15,398 nucleotides of DNA from Flavobacteriales bacterium CG18_big_fil_WC_8_21_14_2_50_32_9 (GTDB lineage: Bacteria > Bacteroidota > Bacteroidia > Flavobacteriales_E > Vicingaceae), in assembly GCA_002770955.1 (NCBI GenBank), contig PCUH01000283.1, forward strand, positions 1 through 15,398, read 5' to 3'. The notes beneath the pieces were generated by a model. The model was not told the origin of the DNA and did not search any database. It worked only from the letters and a program-made list of their open reading frames with translations. Positions 8,760 through 15,398 of the stretch are shown here, one piece after another; the first letter of the stretch is position 1; the number at the start of each line of letters is the position of its first letter. The translations under genes were made by a program, and so were the position numbers.

Positions 8760-11700
8760 TTAATGAATTGGTGTCTTATTTGCTACCTTTTCCATTAATT
8801 TTCCAATACCATCTATTACTTTTTTCAACCAATCAAAATATAAGGATATCATAAGTGAAATTGACATTAGCCAAATAATAATGGTATTAAACCAAAATGT
8901 TGGTATTTTATTTCCTAGAACAACTTTAACAGGAGCATAAAAATGTGCTCTAATTCCTTCAGGTTGAAGATATATAGGATCTATTTTTTGATATAAATGA
9001 CCATCTAACTCCAAAATTCTATTCAAGTCGTTTTTGTTTTTCACAAAATCAGATAGTGCATCATTGGTGTAATCATTTTTCATTTCAATAAAAATAGCTT
9101 TTGAAACTGAATCTGCATTTAATTTTGTTGCCAACGCATCTTTCTTTTGATTTGCGGCTTTGTATAATTGTAAATAATGTCTATTTAATTCATAAAAATA
9201 ATTTTCAGTTTCTATAATTACATGCTGAGTAATTTTTTCTGGAAATAGATTTTCAAGTTGTTGATATTTAATTGTTGGATTTCTTTGTAACTCAGTTTCT
9301 ATCTCGTTTCTCAATAAGATGAGGTTATCTTCAATAACTTCTTTTCTATCTTCTTTATCTAAATTATTTTTGGTGCTGCTTAATTTTTCTTTCAACTTTG
9401 ACAACCAAAAATTCTTTTTAAATTCTGCTTGCTTAAGTTCTCTATCTACATCGAAGAATTGTTTTTCAAAAGCATTGTTTTTAAATTGATGAACGGCCAA
9501 TGCTTCATAAGCCCAGCGAGAAGTCATTATTTCACCAACAACAGGCACGCTGGTTTGAAGTGTTATCACTGGATTTAGTTTATCAAATTTAACAATAACT
9601 CCACTTAATAATAATTGAGGGATAACCAAAAAAGGAATTAATATATATATAGTTACAGCCGAGTTGAAGCTTGCTGAAATATTTAATCCTAACATATTGG
9701 CAAAACAAGCTGTTGTAAACAACACTAACCAATAAGCTAAATTCATTCCTTGAATACCCAAAATTGAGTTTCCAACCAATACAAATGTTAGTGTTTGAAT
9801 GGCTGATATAGTAAACATAATAGTTATTTTTGAGAGTAAATAACTTGATTTACTTAAATTTAAGAATTTCTCTCTTTTTCTGATTTTTTGGTCTCTAATT
9901 ATTTCTTCTGCACTTACTGTTAATCCAATAAAAAGAGCAACAATTACAGCCATAAACATATATGCAGGTAAGTTTTCGTTTTCTCTAAAAATGTAACCTA
10001 ATTCGTTGCTATGATCTGTATTAAAATAACGTATTAAAAAAGCCAATATAAAAGCCAATACAGGTGCTTCTAAAAAATTAATTAATAAATATTGTTGATT
10101 AGTAAGTTTTGATAATACATCTCTAGTAACAAAAACCTTGAATTGCTTCCATTTGTTTGGAATATTAAAAGTAATTTTTGGGGCCTGGTCTATTTTTTCA
10201 ATTATACTATTGCTTTTGTTTTCAACAAGTTCTAAGTATTTTGCATACCACTCTTGAGGAGTAACTTTTCTGTTTTCGGTTGAATGCCCATATTCATCAA
10301 CAACTCTAGCTTCAATAATATTGAAAATTTGTTCTGAATTTACATTTCCACATGTAACACATTCACTTTCGTTGCTGTTTACATGGTTCACTAATTGTTT
10401 GAAATAGATAACTGCATCAACAGGATTTCCATTATAAATAGGGTAACCACCTGTATCTAAAATTAAAAGATTATCAAACATTTTAAAAATATCTGATGAT
10501 GGTTGGTGAATAACTACAAAAACCAATTTACCTTTTAAGGCAAGTTCTTTAAGTAAATCCATGATATTCTCAGAATCTCTAGAGGACAATCCTGATGTAG
10601 GTTCATCAACAAACAAAACGGATGGTTCTCTTATAAGTTCTAGCGCAATATTTAATCTTTTTCGTTGACCTCCACTAATTGTTTTTTCTAAAGGGCTACC
10701 TACTTTTAAATCCTTTGCCTGATATAAACCAATACTGATTAATACATCTGAAACTCGTTTAACCAATTGTGTTTCTGTTAAATTATCAAAACATAAACGA
10801 GCATTGTAATATAAATTTTGAAATACCGTAAGTTCCTCTATCAATAAATCATCTTGTGAAACATAACCTATTACACCTTCTATTTTTTCTGGTTCATGAT
10901 GAATATCTATTCCGTTAATGGTTATTCTTCCTGTAGTTGGCGTATATAATCCATTTAAAAGATTTAATAATGTCGATTTTCCAGCTCCACTTGCTCCCAT
11001 AATGCCTACCATTCGTCCAGATTCTTCTGTAAAACTAAAATAGTGCATTCCCATATTACCTCCTTTAAATTTGTAAGTAATATTTTCTACATCAAAAACC
11101 ACTTTTTCAGCATCATTGTTCACAAAAAACTTAGTGATAATATCACTATAATAAATTGGCTGAACTCTTGAACTTCTAATAGAAGATCCTTGATTTAAAA
11201 TTCGGGATTGACTTTTATTTATTAAAATTCCGTTTAAATAAAGTTCTGTATCACCAAAATAGCGAACAAAATAAAGGTTTACACTTTCAATTTTTATAAT
11301 ACGAAGCTCTCCAATAATCCCATCAGAGTATATATGTTTACTAAGATTTAATTCGTTTTTATTATGATTATTGATTACCAATACAAAAGAAGAGTCTATT
11401 TTTTCAGCTAAGGTATTTTTAACAAAATCACTACAAAGTTGATGTTCTTGTGAAGGAATATTGAATGTTTCTGAAACTGTAGATACAAATTCTAATTCTT
11501 GCTCTGTGGGGTTGTTGTTTGCATAAATAAATTCGAGTAAACGAATTAATACAATAATTTTTTGAGTTTGTGCTAATTCTTCATTTATTTGAGTGCAAAT
11601 TAGAAGAATTTTAACGGAATTAACAGAAGTACGTTTTTGTCTTCGTGAGCCGTCTGCTTTTTTTGTTTTTTCTTCTATAAAGTCATCATAGAGTGCCAAA

Positions 11701-11837
11701 TACTCATCAACAAGTTGTTGGTTAAGTTGTTGTGTTAGAAAAGATGCGACTATTAATCTACTTTTTTCTGATGCTTCAGCTGCATCAGAAACGATAGAAA
11801 ATAATTGCATTAAAGCTTTGAGTATTCGCTCGCTCAT
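8760..11837 (-). CDS. ABCG-type ABC transporter, fused ATPase and permease with N-terminal accessory domains
   Basis: A 1025-residue half-transporter, expected to dimerise in the inner membrane. Residues 1-145 are helical and resemble TerB-like modules. Residues 150-240 look like a degenerate FHA-like beta domain (ELYLNGILINKSQSRILNQGS) without obvious phosphothreonine-binding Arg/Ser. The nucleotide-binding domain is complete: Walker A GASGAGKST (281-289), Q-loop Q328, signature ISGGQRKR (387-394), Walker B VLFVDEP (407-413) and H444. The ISGGQRKRLN signature and IHQPSSDIF are typical of the ABCG/White subfamily. A linker carries a CVTC pair (493-496). The permease part has membrane segments near 582-603, 625-645, 668-690, 702-725 and 728-748 and a last one at 978-1000. 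The loop before the last helix is about 225 residues, charged and coiled-coil-like, and presumably periplasmic. Substrate unknown; lipid or drug export are typical for the subfamily. The N-terminal domain calls are fold impressions. Confidence 0.9.
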   Translation of the reverse strand: MSERILKALMQLFSIVSDAAEASEKSRLIVASFLTQQLNQQLVDEYLALYDDFIEEKTKKADGSRRQKRTSVNSVKILLICTQINEELAQTQKIIVLIRLLEFIYANNNPTEQELEFVSTVSETFNIPSQEHQLCSDFVKNTLAEKIDSSFVLVINNHNKNELNLSKHIYSDGIIGELRIIKIESVNLYFVRYFGDTELYLNGILINKSQSRILNQGSSIRSSRVQPIYYSDIITKFFVNNDAEKVVFDVENITYKFKGGNMGMHYFSFTEESGRMVGIMGASGAGKSTLLNLLNGLYTPTTGRITINGIDIHHEPEKIEGVIGYVSQDDLLIEELTVFQNLYYNARLCFDNLTETQLVKRVSDVLISIGLYQAKDLKVGSPLEKTISGGQRKRLNIALELIREPSVLFVDEPTSGLSSRDSENIMDLLKELALKGKLVFVVIHQPSSDIFKMFDNLLILDTGGYPIYNGNPVDAVIYFKQLVNHVNSNESECVTCGNVNSEQIFNIIEARVVDEYGHSTENRKVTPQEWYAKYLELVENKSNSIIEKIDQAPKITFNIPNKWKQFKVFVTRDVLSKLTNQQYLLINFLEAPVLAFILAFLIRYFNTDHSNELGYIFRENENLPAYMFMAVIVALFIGLTVSAEEIIRDQKIRKREKFLNLSKSSYLLSKITIMFTISAIQTLTFVLVGNSILGIQGMNLAYWLVLFTTACFANMLGLNISASFNSAVTIYILIPFLVIPQLLLSGVIVKFDKLNPVITLQTSVPVVGEIMTSRWAYEALAVHQFKNNAFEKQFFDVDRELKQAEFKKNFWLSKLKEKLSSTKNNLDKEDRKEVIEDNLILLRNEIETELQRNPTIKYQQLENLFPEKITQHVIIETENYFYELNRHYLQLYKAANQKKDALATKLNADSVSKAIFIEMKNDYTNDALSDFVKNKNDLNRILELDGHLYQKIDPIYLQPEGIRAHFYAPVKVVLGNKIPTFWFNTIIIWLMSISLMISLYFDWLKKVIDGIGKLMEKVANKTPIH

Positions 11838-11865
11838 TTAAAAATTAGGTGTTAGTAGTTAAGGT

Positions 11866-11904
11866 TTAGTAGTTAGGGGTTAGAGAAAACCTACTAACTA
11901 CTAA
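11866..11904. repeat. Intergenic inverted repeat (TTAGTAGTTAG hairpin)
   Basis: TTAGTAGTTAG (11866-11876) and its exact reverse complement CTAACTACTAA (11894-11904) form an 11-bp stem. Inside it GGTT (11878-11881) pairs with AACC (11888-11891) around an AGAGAA loop, so nearly the whole element folds. A degenerate copy, GTTAGTAGTTAAGG (11851-11864), precedes it, and ATCCCTAAT follows on the right. It fills the 83-nt gap between two minus-strand genes. No T tract follows on the minus strand, so it is not a classic terminator. It may be a REP-like dispersed palindrome or an mRNA-processing or attenuating hairpin. Confidence 0.75.
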
Positions 11905-11920
11905 TCCCTAATACCTTATG

Positions 11921-12349
11921 TTACTGTTTAAATCCAACAAGCAATACGGCACAACCAGAAGCAGCAACATTAGGATCAAGGTTGGCTTCAATAATGCAAT
12001 CTAATGTGTTTGTTATTTTAAAATCCCAATAAGGTGAATTGCTATATTCTTTGTTTGTGAATAATAGGTTTCTTTCTTTATCATAAACAGAAAAGATTAA
12101 ATTTCCATCAGAAAAACCACTACATGCGGCAAAACGATAAGTTGTTCCGCCATATAAAACCATATTGAACTCTGCAATTTCATCATCTAATAACAAAGCT
12201 CGGTAATCTTGCCCATCAGAAATATAATTACTTGTAATGTTTTTCTCACATAATGTAGCACTAGAATCACAAGGGGATTGAGCTAAAACAGCATTAAAAG
12301 AGATTAAACTTATTGCTATTACTATTAATTTGAAGCTTATTTTTTTCAT
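11921..12349 (-). CDS. Small secreted protein of unknown function
   Basis: A 142-residue exported protein. Residues 1-23 form a clear Sec signal peptide (KK start, hydrophobic core, AVLA before Q24). The mature chain has five cysteines (C27, C34, C76, C118, C133), so disulfides are plausible, and a beta-rich pattern (FNMVLYGGTTYRFAACSGFSDG, then LIFSVYDKERN, then CAVLLVGFKQ). This layout is reminiscent of the small beta-sandwich pre-peptidase C-terminal (PPC-like) fold, but that is a shape impression and no family is assigned. There is no lipobox and no T9SS sorting domain, so it is probably periplasmic. It follows the lipoprotein gene by 45 nt without a -7 element between them, suggesting one transcript. 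The hairpin element at 11866-11904 lies just downstream. Confidence 0.75.
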   Translation of the reverse strand: MKKISFKLIVIAISLISFNAVLAQSPCDSSATLCEKNITSNYISDGQDYRALLLDDEIAEFNMVLYGGTTYRFAACSGFSDGNLIFSVYDKERNLLFTNKEYSNSPYWDFKITNTLDCIIEANLDPNVAASGCAVLLVGFKQ

Positions 12350-12394
12350 TTGTGTGTGTTTTTGTTGTTTATTTTCAAATTTTGAGGTATTTTG

Positions 12395-13303
12395 TTAATT
12401 GATTGCTTCAGCTCTTATTTTTGCTATTTTCTCAGTAATTTGACCTAATAACTCATTAGATATTGAGACAGTTGTAGTGCTATTTATTGTTGTTGTTTTC
12501 TTAGCAGCATCAACAGTTGGTTTAATGAATGTATAAGTAATTTCAACTTTTTCAAACAATTCGTTTAATTCCATTAAATTGTCAATTAATGATGCAAAAT
12601 CAGGTTTGTTATAATAAGGAGTAAGTAATTGAATAAGGTTATAAACTGTGTTCTTTTGTTCTCCTATTCGATTAATAATTTCTTTATCGGAAGTTAGTTT
12701 AGCACTATTTGTTGTAAAATACAAACTTTCAATCCAACCACCTGCTAAAATTAAAGCACTTATGTCATTTTGATCATTGCCCTTTAAATATCTATCACTT
12801 GATTTATATGCTTCTGATACTAATGACAAAATAGAATCTTGGTTGCCAATGTTTTTTTCAAAACGCTCAACCAGTTCCATGTCAAAAGCACTACTTACAC
12901 CTAAATCATCTCCCAATGTTTTAACTGCAGTTAAAAAAGATATGGCATCTTGAGTTTGATCATATAAAGTAACATAACCTAAATCGGCTCCATAAATTCC
13001 TAAATTAACAGCTTTCTTAAAATTTGTTGAATAACTAGTAACCTTTGATGGAACATTTAAAACGTCTTTATTGTATGTCATTCCTGAATTTTTTATTAAA
13101 AAAGCAGTTTGAATTGGTGATGGTATACTAAAAACCTTACCGTCTAATTCAAGTAATTGATTTTTATTAGGGTCTTTTTGTTCCACCTCAATGTTTTCTG
13201 AGTTTTCATCTTTTGCAGCATCATCTCCACAACTAAAGGTTACTAAAGCCATGAATGAAAAAAGTAGTGCTTGATTTTTTAGATTAAAATAAGTTGTTGT
13301 CAT
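12395..13303 (-). CDS. Probable surface-exposed lipoprotein, helical, function unknown
   Basis: A 302-residue lipoprotein if translation starts at the ATG at 13303. The frame is open to an upstream ATG at 13345, but its 14 extra residues (MFICTKRKKYKTYK) would spoil the leader, so I reject that start. The leader ends LVTFS before C25; the -3 residue is Thr, looser than the usual Leu, as is common in this phylum. The residues after the cysteine, GDDAAKDENSENIE, are acidic, resembling the lipoprotein export signal that sends Bacteroidota lipoproteins to the cell surface. The mature part from about residue 60 is mostly helical and has no motif I know; it includes AGGWIESLYF and a Thr/Ser-rich segment near the C-terminus (TTTINSTTTVS). 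It lies about 100 nt after the symporter gene and 45 nt before the small secreted protein gene. Confidence 0.78.
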   Translation of the reverse strand: MTTTYFNLKNQALLFSFMALVTFSCGDDAAKDENSENIEVEQKDPNKNQLLELDGKVFSIPSPIQTAFLIKNSGMTYNKDVLNVPSKVTSYSTNFKKAVNLGIYGADLGYVTLYDQTQDAISFLTAVKTLGDDLGVSSAFDMELVERFEKNIGNQDSILSLVSEAYKSSDRYLKGNDQNDISALILAGGWIESLYFTTNSAKLTSDKEIINRIGEQKNTVYNLIQLLTPYYNKPDFASLIDNLMELNELFEKVEITYTFIKPTVDAAKKTTTINSTTTVSISNELLGQITEKIAKIRAEAIN

Positions 13304-13404
13304 TTTGTAGGTTTTATATTTTTTTCTCTTGGTGCAAATAAACAAAAAATCTTTTACAGTAAAAAATAAATATTTCGATATATGAATAAAAAATACAGTT
13401 AATT

Positions 13405-15195
13405 TTAAAAAATTTTACTACGAAGCATAAAATACCTTAACACAAAAACACTTATTAAGGCAATAATAAGGTTAATTATTGCTTCATTATAATCTTTAAA
13501 AATAAGTTTTCCAATAAAAAAAAGTATTGAATAGGTTAATGAAATCGCACTTATCCAGCAAATTAATAATTCTGGTATTTGTGATTTTAATTTTGGTAGC
13601 CCCAATTTTTCTCTAATAGAATTCCATGCTCCTTGTGGTTCAACTTGTGTGTAAAACTTTTTTAATGTCTCTTCTTTTTCTGGTGGAGTAAAAATAGTGA
13701 TAGTTATCCAAATAATTGTTGTGAAAAATGTAGTAAATAATAAAATACCTTCATTATCTATAAATGGATTTCCTGCATTGCAAGTTCGTTCAAATAATGG
13801 AGCAATTAAAAATCGTGCTATTGTATATCCTAAAATCGGTGCTAATGTTGCACTAATTTCACTCCAAACATTTATTCTACTCCAATACCATCTTAATATC
13901 AAAACAGCTCCTAAGCCTGCTGATGAAGCTATTAAAAACCGAGCTGCCCCATCAATGGTTTCAATAAAAGTTGTAATTACGAGTGCTATTAACATAATAA
14001 TTACGGTAAAAATTCTTCCTGCTTTTACCATTTTTAGTTGATTAATTTCTTGGTTCTTTTTTTCTAATTGTCTTTTATATAAATCATTGGTTAAATAACT
14101 TGCTCCCCAATTGAGTTGAGTAGAAATGGTACTCATATAAGCTCCTAAAAAAGCAGTAAAAATTAATCCTCTTAATCCTGTGGGCATAAAATCACGCATA
14201 GCCATCACAAAACCTTCTCCTGCGTTTGCTTGCGTTAATTCTGGATAAACAACTAATGCACACAGTCCTACAATTATCCATGGCCAAGGTCGAAGAGCAT
14301 AATGTGCTATTTGAAAAAATAGTGTAGCTAATACTGCATTTTTTTCATCTTTAGCACTCATCATTCGTTGTGATATGTAGCCTCCTCCTCCTGGCTCATT
14401 CCCTGGATACCAACTTGCCCACCATTGCACTGCTACAAAAGAAAAAAATGCTCCTATGGTTAATCCAAATGTTCCTACATCACTTGTGTTATTGCCTCCA
14501 AGCGTTGGAAAAAAATCAAAACGCCAAGCAGGTAATTTTTCTTTCAATCCATCAACCCCTCCTATTTGTTCTGAATTTAGCATAATTATAGCCAAAATAA
14601 TACATCCACTCATAGCGAGAATAAACTGTACAGCATCAGTAATTGCAACTCCTAACAATCCTGATAATGAAGAATATATAGCAACCAACACCAATAAAAA
14701 AGCAATAATTATAAAAGCGGTTTGATAATCAATATTCAAAAAAAGCATTAAAATCTTAATCATGGCAGCATTTACCCATCCAATGATGATACAATTAAAA
14801 AAAACACCCAAATAAATAGATTTAAAATTTCGAAAAACATGTGCTGCTTTTCCTGAGTAGCGGAGTTCAATAAATTCTAATTCGGTAAGTACATTTGCTT
14901 TTCGCCACATCTTTGCAAAGAAAAAAGTGGTAAGCATCCCTCCTATTAGCATATTCCACCATAACCAATTACCAGAAATACCATTTTTTTTGATTACTTC
15001 AGCAACCCAAAGCGGTGTATCTGCTGCAAAAGTGGTGGCTACCATTGAAATTCCTGCAATGTACCAAGGCAAATTTCTTCCTGCTAAAAAAAAATCAACT
15101 AACGAACCGCTCGATTTATTTTTAAATTTTAAGCCTATATACAGACTAATTCCTAAAAAGACAATTACTATTATCCAATCTATAGGTGCTAACAT
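13405..15195 (-). CDS. Sodium:solute symporter family transporter
   Basis: A 596-residue inner-membrane protein of the SSS (SGLT/PutP) family, which imports a solute using the sodium gradient. Hydrophobic helices run nearly the whole length, consistent with the LeuT-type core of 13 or more segments. Family marks are the N-terminal DFFLAGRNLPWYIAGISM (34-51), the early helix FAADTPLWVAE (56-66), YSSLSGLLGVAITDAVQF (174-191), and the helix-8 region GAYMSTISTQLNWGASYLTNDLY (351-373), whose Ser/Thr residues (355-359) correspond to the Na2-site serines of the family. A hydrophilic Glu/Lys segment (505-540) separates the last helix pair from the core. The substrate cannot be read from the sequence; no sugar, amino-acid or nucleoside catabolic gene is next to it. 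The ATG start is supported by the expected short N-terminus before helix 1. It may be the first gene of the minus-strand run seen here. Confidence 0.93.
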   Translation of the reverse strand: MLAPIDWIIVIVFLGISLYIGLKFKNKSSGSLVDFFLAGRNLPWYIAGISMVATTFAADTPLWVAEVIKKNGISGNWLWWNMLIGGMLTTFFFAKMWRKANVLTELEFIELRYSGKAAHVFRNFKSIYLGVFFNCIIIGWVNAAMIKILMLFLNIDYQTAFIIIAFLLVLVAIYSSLSGLLGVAITDAVQFILAMSGCIILAIIMLNSEQIGGVDGLKEKLPAWRFDFFPTLGGNNTSDVGTFGLTIGAFFSFVAVQWWASWYPGNEPGGGGYISQRMMSAKDEKNAVLATLFFQIAHYALRPWPWIIVGLCALVVYPELTQANAGEGFVMAMRDFMPTGLRGLIFTAFLGAYMSTISTQLNWGASYLTNDLYKRQLEKKNQEINQLKMVKAGRIFTVIIMLIALVITTFIETIDGAARFLIASSAGLGAVLILRWYWSRINVWSEISATLAPILGYTIARFLIAPLFERTCNAGNPFIDNEGILLFTTFFTTIIWITITIFTPPEKEETLKKFYTQVEPQGAWNSIREKLGLPKLKSQIPELLICWISAISLTYSILFFIGKLIFKDYNEAIINLIIALISVFVLRYFMLRSKIF

Positions 15196-15213
15196 TCTTC
15201 AGTAATTTTGAGA

Positions 15214-15221
15214 CGAAAGTA
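15214..15221 (-). promoter_or_regulatory. Possible -7 element for the symporter gene
   Basis: On the minus strand this reads TACTTTCG, one mismatch from TAnnTTTG, 18 nt before the ATG. The leader would be only about 12 nt and no -33 box is evident, so support is weak. Confidence 0.3.
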
Positions 15222-15369
15222 CAAGTTTTTTTGTGAAAAATAATTTTTTTAATTTTTTAAAAAAAACCTTGCTTGAGATTTTCTAGTTCTAAAAGGATTG
15301 GGTAATTTCATCATCTTAACCCATAAAATTCACAAATTTTCTACGATATAAGTAATACCAACAAATTTA

Positions 15370-15395
15370 GCTATTTTCAATAGCCCAAATTTGGG
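15370..15395. repeat. Two abutting palindromes at the window edge
   Basis: GCTATT-TTC-AATAGC (15370-15384) is a 6-bp hairpin. It shares its last base with the perfect 12-bp palindrome CCCAAATTTGGG (15384-15395). The 203-nt stretch from 15196 to the window end otherwise shows no gene. The structure may continue outside the window, for example as the end of a repeat element or a terminator of a gene to the right. Confidence 0.5.
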
Positions 15396-15398
15396 TAT

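Noticed and set aside
13330..13337. TTTATTTG on the minus strand as a -7 element for the lipoprotein gene
   Set aside because: One mismatch from consensus in very A/T-rich DNA with no -33 partner; cannot be told from chance, though some promoter in this 100-nt gap is plausible.
14456..15205. Several plus-strand open frames opposite the symporter gene
   Set aside because: They are antisense to a well-supported membrane protein gene and overlap each other; no independent coding evidence.
1..15398. Defence system, phage, integrative element or CRISPR array
   Set aside because: No nuclease, reverse transcriptase, integrase, transposase or regular repeat-spacer pattern was found on either strand.

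Overview
The window is AT-rich throughout and reads as chromosomal DNA of a Bacteroidota bacterium, most likely of the order Flavobacteriales. The evidence is a secreted protein with a type IX secretion (T9SS) type A sorting domain, lipoproteins with Bacteroidota-style signals, scarcely any Shine-Dalgarno sequences, and promoter -7 elements of the TAnnTTTG type. I cannot name the genus. There are no RNA genes, CRISPR arrays, transposases or phage genes. Coding density is high, and no gap without a gene exceeds about 200 bases.

Layout: a minus-strand P-loop sulfotransferase-family protein (167-1282) stands back to back with a plus-strand T9SS cargo protein (1465-3027). That gene ends at a very strong intrinsic terminator and is followed after 18 nt by a small plus-strand lipoprotein gene (3097-3489). 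From 3510 to the right end everything is on the minus strand. Read 5' to 3' on that strand the order is: a sodium:solute symporter (15195-13405), a lipoprotein (13303-12395), a small secreted protein (12349-11921), a large ABCG-type half-transporter with cytoplasmic N-terminal accessory domains (11837-8760), a membrane-anchored patatin-like lipase (8693-6465) and glycine dehydrogenase GcvP (6374-3510).

How the genes fit together: gcvP is core metabolism (glycine cleavage) and has its own likely promoter. The lipoprotein and the secreted protein are 45 nt apart and look co-transcribed. The ABC transporter and the patatin-like protein follow each other closely, which suggests a shared role at the membrane, possibly in lipid handling; this is inference only. 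A strong inverted repeat separates the secreted-protein gene from the ABC gene. Nothing here proves a new multi-gene system. The most unusual items are the multidomain ABC protein with its greatly enlarged loop before the last membrane helix, its pairing with a multi-pass patatin, and the TTAGTAGTTAG hairpin between genes.
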